Shown here: piece after piece, positions 33,254 through 42,374 of the stretch
Layout of the letters: every line of letters begins with the position of its first letter
Position numbering within the stretch: position 1 is the first letter of the stretch
Assembly: GCA_015232395.1 (NCBI GenBank)
Contig: JADFZT010000036.1
Coordinates: 1-47,690 of the forward strand
From: Magnetococcales bacterium
GTDB taxonomy: Bacteria > Pseudomonadota > Magnetococcia > Magnetococcales > JADFZT01
Length of the DNA: 47,690 nucleotides
Direction of reading: 5' to 3'
Position numbers and translations under genes: made by a program
Notes under the pieces: generated by a model
The model's input: the letters and a program-made list of their open reading frames with translations, nothing else
What the model was told of the DNA's origin: nothing
Databases searched by the model: none

Positions 33254-34672
33254 ATGTATCATTCTACAAACCGGGTAACCGGAAAAACAGTGATGAAGTT
33301 GATCTTCGGGTTTTTGGCTTTTTATGTAACACCCCTTTGGGCTTTCACAGATGTTCCCAGTGACCGATGGGGTTACACGTATATCAACATACTGGCGGAC
33401 AATGAAATCACCAGCGGCTGTGACTCGGAAAACTACTGTCCGGACAACGATCTTCAACGGGCGGAAATGGCTATTTTTCTACTCCGGTCACAATACGGTT
33501 CAAGCTACTCCCCATCCACCGCAAGTGGTGCCATTTTCGATGATGTTTCAACGAGTTTCTGGGCAGGAAATTTTGTGGAACGGCTATCGGAACTGGGTAT
33601 CACCAGCGGTTGCGACGCCAGCAATTTTTGCCCCAGCCGGAATATCACCCGTTCGGAAATGGCCATCTTCCTGCTCAGAACCAAATATGGCTCCGACTAC
33701 TCGCCGCCAACGGCCACGGGTACGATCTTCGGAGACATCTCTGCCGACTATTGGGCGGCATCCTTCATCGAACAGCTGGATGCTGAAGGTTGGTCTGATG
33801 ACACCCTGGATACCACCAGAGAGTGTGCGGAAGGCAATTTTTGTCCCAGCCTGACCATCAACCGCGCTGAGATGGCGGTATTTTTGGTAAAGACCTTCGG
33901 GCTTGAAGCAACTTCCGGCAGCGAAGTTGATGGAGATGCGGCCAACGGTGAACTGCTCTTTAACGCCCAAGGCTGTGCTGATTCAAGCTGCCACGGGGCG
34001 GATATCTCGGAAAACCTCAACAACATTCAAAACGGAACGGATTCGGACACCATTGACAATGCGTTTGAGAGCGTCTCCGAGATGGCTGCCATGGGGTATG
34101 CCTTCAGTGATCAGGAGGTGGCTGATCTGGCTGCCTGGATTACAGAATACGCCTCTTCAACCGTTACCGGCGATGCTGTAGACGGAGCCTCTCTCTACAC
34201 CAGCAAGACCTGTTCCGGATCAAGCTGCCACAACACCAATGCCAGGGAAAACAAAAACCGGATACTGGCCGGACTGAATACCTCCCTGATCGATTATGCG
34301 CTGACCAATGTCCAGCAGATGGAATCCTTGCAGGGAACCCTAACGGCCCAGGACAAGGCCGATCTGGCCGCCTATCTGGATTCGTTGATTGTTCCTGTGA
34401 CTGAAGGAGATTCCGAACAAGGGGAAGCTCTGTATGGCGGAAGTATTTTCTATGGTTGCAGCCAAGCCTCCTGTCACGGCAGCGATCCGACTGCAAATCT
34501 CAACAACATCCAGAATGGGGTTGACCCGAAACAGATTGCCACAGCGCTGGTTTCGGTCACGGAGATGCGAGGGGCCACCCCGCAGTCTCCCACATTTCTC
34601 TCCTACGATACCAATGTCACCTCCCGAAGGATCGCCAACATTGCCGCCTGGATTCAGGAGCAGATCCAGTAG
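33254..34672 (+). CDS. Exported SLH-repeat protein with three CX4CH cytochrome-c-like modules
   Basis: A 472-residue exported protein; the signal peptide ends near TPLWA. An internal ATG at 33293 would give a more compact signal, but AAGGA precedes 33254. Three SLH repeats (about 31-85, 93-149, 158-216), each with a Cys pair, closely match those of the protein at 3831. Residues ~227-472 hold three modules of ~80 residues. Each has a CX4CH site (C241/C246/H247, C320/C325/H326, C402/C407/H408), an L-A-A-W or L-A-A-Y helix near its end in the first two, and a conserved Met (M277, M356, M438) suited as second axial ligand. No CXXCH is present. CX4CH heme sites are known from Desulfovibrio cytochrome c3. 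It may carry electrons at the cell surface (inference). Confidence 0.8.
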   Translation: MYHSTNRVTGKTVMKLIFGFLAFYVTPLWAFTDVPSDRWGYTYINILADNEITSGCDSENYCPDNDLQRAEMAIFLLRSQYGSSYSPSTASGAIFDDVSTSFWAGNFVERLSELGITSGCDASNFCPSRNITRSEMAIFLLRTKYGSDYSPPTATGTIFGDISADYWAASFIEQLDAEGWSDDTLDTTRECAEGNFCPSLTINRAEMAVFLVKTFGLEATSGSEVDGDAANGELLFNAQGCADSSCHGADISENLNNIQNGTDSDTIDNAFESVSEMAAMGYAFSDQEVADLAAWITEYASSTVTGDAVDGASLYTSKTCSGSSCHNTNARENKNRILAGLNTSLIDYALTNVQQMESLQGTLTAQDKADLAAYLDSLIVPVTEGDSEQGEALYGGSIFYGCSQASCHGSDPTANLNNIQNGVDPKQIATALVSVTEMRGATPQSPTFLSYDTNVTSRRIANIAAWIQEQIQ

Positions 34673-34744
34673 ATAAAACCGCTTGACTGGAAAAACTCCT
34701 CGACCAAAACCACTCTAACAGTGATGGAGAACACATCGATATTG

Positions 34745-34783
34745 GCTCTACAGCGTACCTAGCGACGCTGTAGAGCTTTTTTT
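34745..34783 (+). terminator. Rho-independent terminator of the SLH-cytochrome gene
   Basis: GCTCTACAGCGT (34745-34756) and ACGCTGTAGAGC (34765-34776) form a perfect 12-bp stem with an 8-base loop, followed by seven T. It lies 73 bases after the stop. Confidence 0.92.
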
Positions 34784-34932
34784 AAGCTGAAGCCAACGGC
34801 CAGCCTGATCCGCCTATCCCACAATGATATCCAGATTTTTCCTGTAAAACGACCGACTCTCCCATAGTGGTTCCAATGGAAAATGGCACAGAAGAGGCAG
34901 CTCCCCTCTTTGATATACGCGTTCGAAGGTGC

Positions 34933-36318
34933 TTACTCGACGCCGAGCTTGGAAATCCGGTAACGAAACGAACGAAAAGAAAGCCCTAATAATTCAGCCG
35001 CCTTGGTCTTATTCCCCCCAGCCCTCTCCAACGCCTGACGAATCGTCTTCGCCTCAATATCACTCAACAATCCCTCCAAATCCACCCCACTCTCAGGCAA
35101 CTCAAACTCCCCCAAATCCTCTTCACTGCTCCTCCCAACCTGCTGAGGCTCCCTGATATGATGAGGCAAAGTGAGAATGTCCAGCGTATCCCCGGTGGTA
35201 AGGGAAATCGCCCCCTCAATCACATTCTCCAACTCCCTCACATTTCCCGGAAAAGAATACCTGGCCAAACAATCCGCCGCCGCAGGCTCCACCCGACGCA
35301 CAGGCAACTCATACCGCTTGGCAAACTTTTCCACAAAACGATTCACCAATAACGGAATGTCCGGCTGACGCTCCCGCAACGGCGGTAAATGCAAATTCAC
35401 CACATTAATCCGATAATAAAGATCCTCCCGAAAACGACCCTCAGAGACCTCCTTGCCCAAATCACGGTTGGTCGTGCAAACCAGCCTGGCATCCACAGGC
35501 TTCTCCGCACCGGAAGTCCCCACCGGCCGTACCGCACGCTCCTGCAATACCCGCAATAACTTTACCTGAGTGCTCAAAGGCATCTCACCAATCTCATCCA
35601 ACAACAGAGTGCCCCCGTCCGCCTCAACAAACACCCCCTTGCGACTCTGGGTCGCCCCCGAAAAAGCCCCCTTGGTATGACCAAAAAGCTCACTCTCAAT
35701 CAACGTCTCCGGAATCGCCGCACAGTTGATCGCAATGAACGGACCCTTCGAACGGGAAGAGTGATCATGCACATAACGCGCTATGAGTTCCTTGCCCGTG
35801 CCCGACTCCCCCGTTACCAAAACCGTCGCACTCGTGCGCCCCACACGTCCCGCCAACTCCAAAATCCGCCGCATCGCCGGACTGTTGCCAATCACCCCCC
35901 GCTTGGGCCGACTCTCCTCCAAAGCCACCTTCAAACGAGTGTTTTCCCGCTTTAAATCAACCTGCTCCAAAGCCCTTGCCACCACCAGGTGGAGATCCTC
36001 CATCGGAAAAGGCTTCTCCAAATAATCAAAAGCCCCCTCCTTCATGGCCGTCACAGCCGTCTCCGTAGAAGCAAAAGCCGTGATGAGAATCACCGGAAGC
36101 TCCGGCGTACGCCCCTTGGCCTCCCGTAAAATATCCAGCCCACTCACATCCGGCAGCTTCAAATCAGTAATCAACAAATCCCACGATCCCGACGCCAACG
36201 CCTTGCGAGCCCCAATCCCATCCCCAGCCCCTTGAACGGCATGACCCGCCCCTTCCAAGGCCATGGCCAAAAGCTCCCGGAGATTTTTTTCATCATCTAC
36301 CACCAATATTCTAGCCAT
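34933..36318 (-). CDS. pilR: Sigma-54 response regulator, PilR-like (NtrC family)
   Basis: A 461-residue activator. The ATG at 36316-36318 overlaps the end of the kinase gene by eight bases, indicating translational coupling. The receiver has DDE at 8-10 and phosphoacceptor D52 (LLITDLKLPD). The AAA+ domain has Walker A GESGTGKELIARYVHD, the GAFSGA sigma-54 loop and Walker B GGTLLLDEIGEM. The C-terminal Fis-type helix-turn-helix reads NKTKAAELLGLSFRSFRYRI. Partner kinase type and the adjacent pilC support PilR, which in Pseudomonas and others activates pilin transcription from sigma-54 promoters. The coding strand is unusually rich in G and T here. The pilA target is not in the window. Confidence 0.88.
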   Translation of the reverse strand: MARILVVDDEKNLRELLAMALEGAGHAVQGAGDGIGARKALASGSWDLLITDLKLPDVSGLDILREAKGRTPELPVILITAFASTETAVTAMKEGAFDYLEKPFPMEDLHLVVARALEQVDLKRENTRLKVALEESRPKRGVIGNSPAMRRILELAGRVGRTSATVLVTGESGTGKELIARYVHDHSSRSKGPFIAINCAAIPETLIESELFGHTKGAFSGATQSRKGVFVEADGGTLLLDEIGEMPLSTQVKLLRVLQERAVRPVGTSGAEKPVDARLVCTTNRDLGKEVSEGRFREDLYYRINVVNLHLPPLRERQPDIPLLVNRFVEKFAKRYELPVRRVEPAAADCLARYSFPGNVRELENVIEGAISLTTGDTLDILTLPHHIREPQQVGRSSEEDLGEFELPESGVDLEGLLSDIEAKTIRQALERAGGNKTKAAELLGLSFRSFRYRISKLGVE

Positions 36319-37930
36319 CAGCCGCTTCCATGGTGAGTCGTACCCGCAACCCGGTCCCTTCCCGGGCATTTTCCAACACCAAGCGCCCCTGATTCAAATG
36401 CATCAGCTGCACCACCACCGCCAAACCCAACCCCGTTCCCGCAGAACGCGTGGTAAAAAAAGGCTCCAACACCTGCCCCATCAACTCCGGATCAATCCCG
36501 GGCCCATCATCGGAAATCTCCACCTCCACCTGCTTGGCCAAATCAGACATCAAATGCCCCGACACCTGAAGCTTGCGAAAAGTCACCGTCAACCGACCCC
36601 CATCCGGGGCAGCCTGGGCCGCATTGATGAAAAGATTCCAAAAAACCTGCCGCAAATGATCCCCATCAAACAGAATTTTTTCCCCTCCCGGAATCAAAAT
36701 GTCCAATTTCCGATTCTCTCCCCAACGGGGATCCTGCCCCAACCGCTCTTGGACATCCATCAAAAAAGAACGCAGATTTATGGGGTTACGAGAAGCCTGG
36801 GGGGGGCGGGAAAAAAACAGAAAATCGTTGATCAGCTGGTTGAGACGCCGAATCTCCTCCTGAATAATCTGCTCCAAACGCCGCCGCTCATCCCGGGACT
36901 CCCGTAGCGCCAACATCTGGGTAGCAGAAAGAATGGAGGCCAGGGGATTGCGGATTTCATGGGCCACATAAGCCGCCATGCGACCCGTCAAAGCCAACTT
37001 GTCCCGCTCCGCCAGCTCCCGCTCCAGCCGCTTGCCCTCCGATAGATCCCGAATCACAATCAGCGTGCCGATCACCGCTTGCCGATGGTCGGTCAGGGGC
37101 GCCAAATTCACCCCGAGTATACGCTCACGCCAAGCCATTTCCAAAAAAACCGTCTCCCCCCCGGCCCGGTCAATGGCCCACTTGAACTCCGGAAAAATCG
37201 CCACCAGAGGACGCCCCACAATCCCCTCCGGCTCCTCCCCCAAAATCGGTGCCACTTCAGAGTTGACGCTGCGGACAATCCCCTGATTATTCACGGAAAG
37301 AAGGGCGTATGGCATCGCCTCGATGATCTGCTGATTCAAGGAAGCCAGGTTGGCCAGACTATCCTGCTGCTGATCAAAGGCAATCTGCAGCCCCTGGGCC
37401 TTCTCAGCCAGTGCCCCCCCCAAAAGTGCGGTGAGAAAAAAAGCCGCCCCATGGGAGACCATCCGCCCCAAAAGCACCCGGGAGGAAGCCAGAGGGACTT
37501 CGAACAACATCGAGTTGACCGTCACCCCCACCACCAGCAGGAGCACCACCATCCCCGCCACCAACAACGCCTCCCTGCGACCCAGCAAAAGCGCCGTATT
37601 CAAAACCGCCAAACCATAAAGAAAGGGGAGAGGGCTGTGAAAACCACCGGTGAGAATCACCAGGCCCGTCACTAAAACCGGATCCATGGCGCACTGCAAA
37701 CGGGTCAACATTTCCAGACCCGAACGACTGCGCAACCAGATGAGATAGACCAGAGTGGTGGTGAAGAGCAGGCCCAGGAAGAGATAGAGAACCTGAACCT
37801 GAAGATCCGGACGCATCCCCGCCTTGGGTTGAAATACCCAGTGGGTCAGCAAAAAAAGCACACTGATGATGACCAGGCGGTAGAAAGTCAGCCTGGAGAG
37901 CTGGGAAAAACGGTCGGCGTTGGTCACCAT
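36311..37930 (-). CDS. pilS: Sensor histidine kinase, PilS-like
   Basis: A 539-residue inner-membrane kinase. Residues ~15-185 form about six membrane helices, the layout of PilS. A PAS domain follows (about 205-300, with YALLSVNNQGIVRSVNSEV). The kinase core has the phosphoacceptor His in YVAHEIRNPLASIL, the N-box FWNLFINAAQAAPDG, and G-boxes ISDDGPGI and SAGTGLGLAVV. It shares eight bases with the downstream pilR-like gene, and pilC lies 214 bases upstream. PilS senses pilin abundance in the membrane in other bacteria; the same signal is likely but not shown here. Confidence 0.88.
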   Translation of the reverse strand: MVTNADRFSQLSRLTFYRLVIISVLFLLTHWVFQPKAGMRPDLQVQVLYLFLGLLFTTTLVYLIWLRSRSGLEMLTRLQCAMDPVLVTGLVILTGGFHSPLPFLYGLAVLNTALLLGRREALLVAGMVVLLLVVGVTVNSMLFEVPLASSRVLLGRMVSHGAAFFLTALLGGALAEKAQGLQIAFDQQQDSLANLASLNQQIIEAMPYALLSVNNQGIVRSVNSEVAPILGEEPEGIVGRPLVAIFPEFKWAIDRAGGETVFLEMAWRERILGVNLAPLTDHRQAVIGTLIVIRDLSEGKRLERELAERDKLALTGRMAAYVAHEIRNPLASILSATQMLALRESRDERRRLEQIIQEEIRRLNQLINDFLFFSRPPQASRNPINLRSFLMDVQERLGQDPRWGENRKLDILIPGGEKILFDGDHLRQVFWNLFINAAQAAPDGGRLTVTFRKLQVSGHLMSDLAKQVEVEISDDGPGIDPELMGQVLEPFFTTRSAGTGLGLAVVVQLMHLNQGRLVLENAREGTGLRVRLTMEAADG

Positions 37931-38144
37931 GGGAGCGGCCCCCCGTTGCCGCCGGATTGCATCAAACCCTCAAACAGATCCCAGGCATCAACCGGAAAAC
38001 AAGAGCTCCCGGTGCCAATCCTTGCCCCTCTCAGGATGGCCTTGCCTTAAGATGAATCTCTCTTTTGACCAGACAAAAAAACATCCACCCCCGGGCAGAA
38101 AAGAGCACGGGGGGGATCAACCAAAACCATCCAGCAGGGGGAAA

Positions 38145-39350
38145 TCAACCCACCACAGAACCCATCTGGAAGATCGGCATGTACATCGCTACCACCAGGC
38201 CACCGATGAGAACACCGAGAATCACCAGAATGATCGGCTCCAGCAAAGCGGTCAGGTTATCCACCGCCCGATCCACCTCCTCCTCATAAAAATCAGCAAT
38301 CTTGGCCAACATCTCCTCCAGATTACCGGTGGATTCACCGATGTTGATCATCTGGGTGACCATGGAAGGAAAAAGACCCGATTCGAGCAAAGGTTCCGTC
38401 AAGCTGCGGCCTTCGGCGATGGAGGAGCGGGAGTTCATGATCGCCTCTTCCACCACCCGGTTACCAGAGGTCTTGGCGACGTTTTCCAGAGACTCCAAAA
38501 TGGGGGTACCCGCCGCCACCATGGTGGAAAAGGTGCGGGCAAAACGGGCTACGGCGGATTTTCTCAAAATCATGCCGAAAACCGGTAGATTCAGAGACAA
38601 TCGATCCATCTGGTAGTGAAAATTTTCGTTGTTGTTGTAGAGTCTCTTGAAGGTAAAAATGGTCCCACCGATGACGATCAACACCAGCCACCAGTTGGCC
38701 TGTGACCACTCTGATATGGAAATCACCACCCGAGTGGGCATGGGCAGCTCAGCGCCAAAATTGCTGAAAAGATCCGCAAAGGCCGGCACCACGAAGATCA
38801 TCAAGACACCGGTGATGATAAAGGCGATCACCAGCACCGCGATGGGGTAGGTCATGGCGGATTTGACCTTGGCCTTCAAGGCTGCCGCCTTTTCCTTATA
38901 GACCGCCAAACGAGAGAGCACCGCCTCCAGAATACCCGACTGCTCACCAGCGGAGACCAGATTGACGAACAGCTCGTCAAACATGACGCTCTCTTTGTTC
39001 AGCGCCTCGGTCAGGGAGGTACCCGCCTCCAGGTCATTTTTGACCCGCATGGTCACTTCACCCACCGCCGGGTTTTCCGAACCCTTGGAGACCAGATTGA
39101 AACACTGCACCAGGGGGAGCCCGGCTCCCACCATGGTGGAGAGCTGCCGGGTGAAGATCACGATCTCCATTTCGGTGATGTTGTTACCCCCGAAAAAACC
39201 GCCGCCGGATTTGGGCTTTTTCTTGACCTTGATTTTTTTCAGCCCCTGCTTGCGCAGCTGGGCCATCACCTCACCGGTATTGGCCCCCTCCATGTTGCCA
39301 GAACGCTTTTCACCGCTCCTGGTAACGGCTTCCCACATAAAGGTTTCCAT
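38145..39350 (-). CDS. pilC: Type IV pilus inner-membrane platform protein PilC
   Basis: A ~401-residue GspF/PilC-family protein with two homologous halves. The first holds MVGAGLPLVQCFNLVSKGSE and FVNLVSAGEQSGILEAVL; the second holds MVAAGTPILESLENVAKTSG and MINIGESTGNLEEMLAKIAD. Three membrane segments (such as TYPIAVLVIAFIITGVLMIF) are visible. Together with the motor ATPases it forms the base of the pilus machine. The start ATG shares one base with the aroE stop (TGATG), with GGGAGG inside the end of aroE as its ribosome-binding site, so translation is coupled. The ATPases PilB and PilT are not in this window. Confidence 0.95.
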   Translation of the reverse strand: METFMWEAVTRSGEKRSGNMEGANTGEVMAQLRKQGLKKIKVKKKPKSGGGFFGGNNITEMEIVIFTRQLSTMVGAGLPLVQCFNLVSKGSENPAVGEVTMRVKNDLEAGTSLTEALNKESVMFDELFVNLVSAGEQSGILEAVLSRLAVYKEKAAALKAKVKSAMTYPIAVLVIAFIITGVLMIFVVPAFADLFSNFGAELPMPTRVVISISEWSQANWWLVLIVIGGTIFTFKRLYNNNENFHYQMDRLSLNLPVFGMILRKSAVARFARTFSTMVAAGTPILESLENVAKTSGNRVVEEAIMNSRSSIAEGRSLTEPLLESGLFPSMVTQMINIGESTGNLEEMLAKIADFYEEEVDRAVDNLTALLEPIILVILGVLIGGLVVAMYMPIFQMGSVVG

Positions 39351-40285
39351 CAAATACCTCCCACAAGCCGCCGTAAATGATTGCGAACCATATCCACCGG
39401 CATCTCCTCACCGGTCCAAATCCGAAAAGCCAGTGCCCCCTGATGAATCAACATGCCCAAGCCGTTGGCGCCAGCCAATCCCCGGATACGGGCCTCTTTC
39501 AGAAGAGGGGTCTCCAAGGGTGAATAGACAATATCATAAATGAAGGCCTCTTCGGGCAGTCGATCCAGATCAATCCCCAAAGAACCCTCTCCATTCAGGC
39601 CGACACTGGTGGTGTTGACCAAAAGATCGCATCTCTCCAGGGGTAAATCGGCCGCTTCCTTCAGGGAGATGGCCTCTACTTCAGGTAGCTGGACATCGTT
39701 TTTGTAAAAACCGACTTCATCCAGCAACTCGGGACGCATGAGGTCGTCAAGCAGACGATGGGCGCGCTCAGCGGTGCGGTTGACCACGGTAATGCGACCC
39801 CATTCACCCGCCAGAAGCAGCCCGGCCACCACCGCCTTGGCCGCTCCCCCCGCACCCATGAGAATCACGTTGGGTCTGGCTTTGGTGGGCTGATAGACCT
39901 CATCCAATGCAGCCATAAAGCCCGCCGCATCGGTGTTGTAGCCCCAAAACCGGCCATCCTGCCCCAAGGTCACGGTGTTCACAGCCCCAATCCAACGGGC
40001 TTCCGCGCCCACACCGCCAATACACCGGATGATGGTTTCCTTGTGGGGAATGGTAATGTTGAAACCGGCGCAACCCACGGCCTTCAGCCCCACCACCAGC
40101 TCATGGAGATGTTCAGGCGCCACCGGAAAAGGCAGATAGCGATAGTTGAGCTTGAGGGCGTCCAGAGCCAGATTGTGCATGGCCGGGGAGAGGGAGTGGG
40201 CCACGGGATGACCGATGACCCCCAACAGGCGGGTGTGGCCATCGATGGCAAAACAGGAAAAAAGATTGGGATCAATATCGTTCAT
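39350..40285 (-). CDS. aroE: Shikimate dehydrogenase (NADP+)
   Basis: A 311-residue enzyme that reduces 3-dehydroshikimate to shikimate in aromatic amino acid synthesis. The substrate-binding stretch is GVIGHPVAHSLSPAMHN; GFNITIPHKETI contains the catalytic lysine; GYNTDAAGFMAAL and the nucleotide site LMGAGGAAKAVVAGLLLAG follow. NTTSVGLNGEG and YDIVYSPLETPLL are also family signatures. It is slightly longer than the usual ~275 residues, through a short N-terminal lead and a C-terminal tail. It overlaps the NIF3-like gene upstream by four bases (ATGA) and pilC downstream by one, so the three form one translationally coupled unit. Confidence 0.96.
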   Translation of the reverse strand: MNDIDPNLFSCFAIDGHTRLLGVIGHPVAHSLSPAMHNLALDALKLNYRYLPFPVAPEHLHELVVGLKAVGCAGFNITIPHKETIIRCIGGVGAEARWIGAVNTVTLGQDGRFWGYNTDAAGFMAALDEVYQPTKARPNVILMGAGGAAKAVVAGLLLAGEWGRITVVNRTAERAHRLLDDLMRPELLDEVGFYKNDVQLPEVEAISLKEAADLPLERCDLLVNTTSVGLNGEGSLGIDLDRLPEEAFIYDIVYSPLETPLLKEARIRGLAGANGLGMLIHQGALAFRIWTGEEMPVDMVRNHLRRLVGGI

Positions 40286-41043
40286 ATGGGATTGGGCACA
40301 TCATAATGATGGTGAACAAGACCAAATCGACTGGCCAGCAAATCCCCAACCGCCTGGATTCCGAACCGTTCGGTGCGGTGATGGCCAGCAGCGATGAAAT
40401 GAATACCTTCCTCCAGGGCATAGTGATAGACCCATTCTGTCGCCTCCCCGGTGATAAAAAGATCCGCCCCCACAGCCACAGCCTCCCGAATCAACTCGGG
40501 TGCGGCTCCGCTGACGATGGCGATTTTTTGAATCCGCTCCGGACCAAACGGCAAGACCAGAGGCTCCCCGCCGATCACTTCCCGAATCCGCCCGGTCATG
40601 CCTTCGATGGAGAGGCTTCCGCTCCGGGGCTGACCCAAAAAGGAGAGAGGCGTTCCCCGATAGAGACCAAAAGGGGCTCCCCGCTCCAAACCGAGTTTGT
40701 CCAGCAGAAGAGCATTGTTGCCCAATTCTCCATGGCAATCCAGTGGTAGATGATAGGCGGCAAGAGCCATATCCCGCATCAGGAGATATTTCAGCCGCTC
40801 TCTGAGGCTTCCTGCTATCACTCGGGAATCTTTTTCCCAAAAAAGACCGTGATGTACCAAAATCAAATCCGCCTCACACTGCGCCCCCTTTTCAAAGAGC
40901 GCCATGCAGGCCGAAACCCCGGTCGCCACCACCCGAATCTCCCTGGAACCCGCCACCTGAATACCGTTGGGGGCATAATCGGCCAGGGCATCTGCCCCCA
41001 GGGTCTCATGCAAAAATCGCTCAATCTCCTCAAGATAGACCAT
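40282..41043 (-). CDS. NIF3-like dinuclear metal-binding protein
   Basis: A 253-residue member of the NIF3/YbgI family, conserved in all domains of life. Key parts are the N-terminal DYAPNGIQVAG, the metal-ligand pair in LILVHHGLFW, the YHLPLDCHGELGNN region, and the C-terminal SGAAPELIREAVAVGADLFI and GHHRTERFG, which supply further His/Glu ligands. Members form hexameric rings with two metals per subunit; some annotations call them GTP cyclohydrolase 1 type 2, but a general function is not settled. It is first in the aroE-pilC unit. Confidence 0.93.
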   Translation of the reverse strand: MVYLEEIERFLHETLGADALADYAPNGIQVAGSREIRVVATGVSACMALFEKGAQCEADLILVHHGLFWEKDSRVIAGSLRERLKYLLMRDMALAAYHLPLDCHGELGNNALLLDKLGLERGAPFGLYRGTPLSFLGQPRSGSLSIEGMTGRIREVIGGEPLVLPFGPERIQKIAIVSGAAPELIREAVAVGADLFITGEATEWVYHYALEEGIHFIAAGHHRTERFGIQAVGDLLASRFGLVHHHYDVPNPI

Positions 41044-41252
41044 AACTGTCAGAAATCCTTGCGCTAAAAGGCATTATCGGGGACCATGTATAGAATCGTT
41101 GCAAACCGGTCTGTCTTGATATTCACTGGGTTTTGGCTGTAGAATTCACCGGGTTGTGGCCATAGAACCACTTACGCTGCAACCAGCAACGATTTTGTAT
41201 TTTAAAGCAATCCACTTAAAAAGCATCAAACTGTCTTGGAAAGACCTTCCCC

Positions 41253-42374
41253 ATGTCTTCACGTCGGGATCCTTTCACGCTTTTGCCCATCGATTCCGAA
41301 CGGCTTCGCCGCATCGAGACGAACCCCTATCTGAACGCCCGGGATAAAATTTCCCGTATTCTCGTCAAGTATACCCTGATCGACTCCTACCACAAATTTC
41401 GCAAAGCCCGTCTGCCCTATCCCTTCGTCCAACCGGCACTCCTGCGTCCCGGCTCGGTAGCCGCCACCCGGGAATATGTCCTGCACAACAATGCCCTGGT
41501 TATTTTGGTCGATGGCATGCTTCCAGACAAGTTACGGAAACATTTTCACTATCGGGAGGGCAATCGGGTCCGCAAAAAAACCATCGCCGAGGTGGCTCCG
41601 GACATTCAGGGCATGGAAAACTATTCCCGCAACCATCGTCGGGTGACCAATCCAGGTTTCGAGGGGCTGATGCGCATGCTTCTGCCTCTGGATTATGCCC
41701 TACTGGTACAAAATTCCCAGGAAGAGGGTCGCCTTTCCCGTAATTTCAGGCTAACCAACTTTCACGTCAAGATCGAACGCCTGACCGATAACGCCTTGCG
41801 GGGATTGGGCACCCATCTCAACTATCTCACCCGCAGTCTTTATGAGCGGGGGGATGCCTTTGTGGAATCCCTGGAGAAAAAATTTTACGAATATCACAGC
41901 TTTTACCACAACGCTGCCGGTCGCCGCTCCGCTTCAGCCCTGGCCACCCAGCTGTTAAACCGGGAGGGATTGCAAGGCACCATCTACATCGCCTCACAAC
42001 AGGATCGGCGTCTCACGCTGCTCTCCACCAGCGGTGAGTCCCGGGAAACCCATATCGAACAATATCTCCTGCTGCTGTTGCCTCCGGAGCGTCTGGCCCA
42101 GTTGAAAAAATGGGGCCGAAAGCGCGACCTGGACATTCGTCGTAACTATCTGGTGGCCAAACACGGCCAGGATGGGGGGGTGGTGCTCTTTCGCATACGC
42201 TATGAACACACCGCAGCTGGCCGTCCATCCCCGAATGGAGCCTTGAAAAGCCATTTTGATCCCAAGGAAAAGTGGATCCGGATCAAGGATGAGGCCATAC
42301 TCCCCCTTAATCCAAAAAAAGATGGCGAAATCGCCTATCAGGTCGCTTTCCAAAATACAAAATCAAACCAGTAG
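41253..42374 (+). CDS. Conserved-looking protein of unknown function (373 aa)
   Basis: A 373-residue soluble, basic protein beginning MSSRRDPFTLLPIDSERLRR. No family was recognised. Mostly helical segments rich in Arg, Lys, Tyr and Leu are visible (such as DKISRILVKYTLIDSYHKF and GTHLNYLTRSLYERG), then a mixed alpha/beta part with an LLLLLPPERLAQLKKWGRKR stretch and a closing beta-rich region. There are no cysteines, membrane helices, signal peptide or P-loop. Codon use is consistent with a real gene. It runs toward the DnaA-box region and is divergent from the NIF3-aroE-pilC unit. A nucleic-acid-binding role would fit the charge but is only a guess. Confidence 0.75.
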   Translation: MSSRRDPFTLLPIDSERLRRIETNPYLNARDKISRILVKYTLIDSYHKFRKARLPYPFVQPALLRPGSVAATREYVLHNNALVILVDGMLPDKLRKHFHYREGNRVRKKTIAEVAPDIQGMENYSRNHRRVTNPGFEGLMRMLLPLDYALLVQNSQEEGRLSRNFRLTNFHVKIERLTDNALRGLGTHLNYLTRSLYERGDAFVESLEKKFYEYHSFYHNAAGRRSASALATQLLNREGLQGTIYIASQQDRRLTLLSTSGESRETHIEQYLLLLLPPERLAQLKKWGRKRDLDIRRNYLVAKHGQDGGVVLFRIRYEHTAAGRPSPNGALKSHFDPKEKWIRIKDEAILPLNPKKDGEIAYQVAFQNTKSNQ

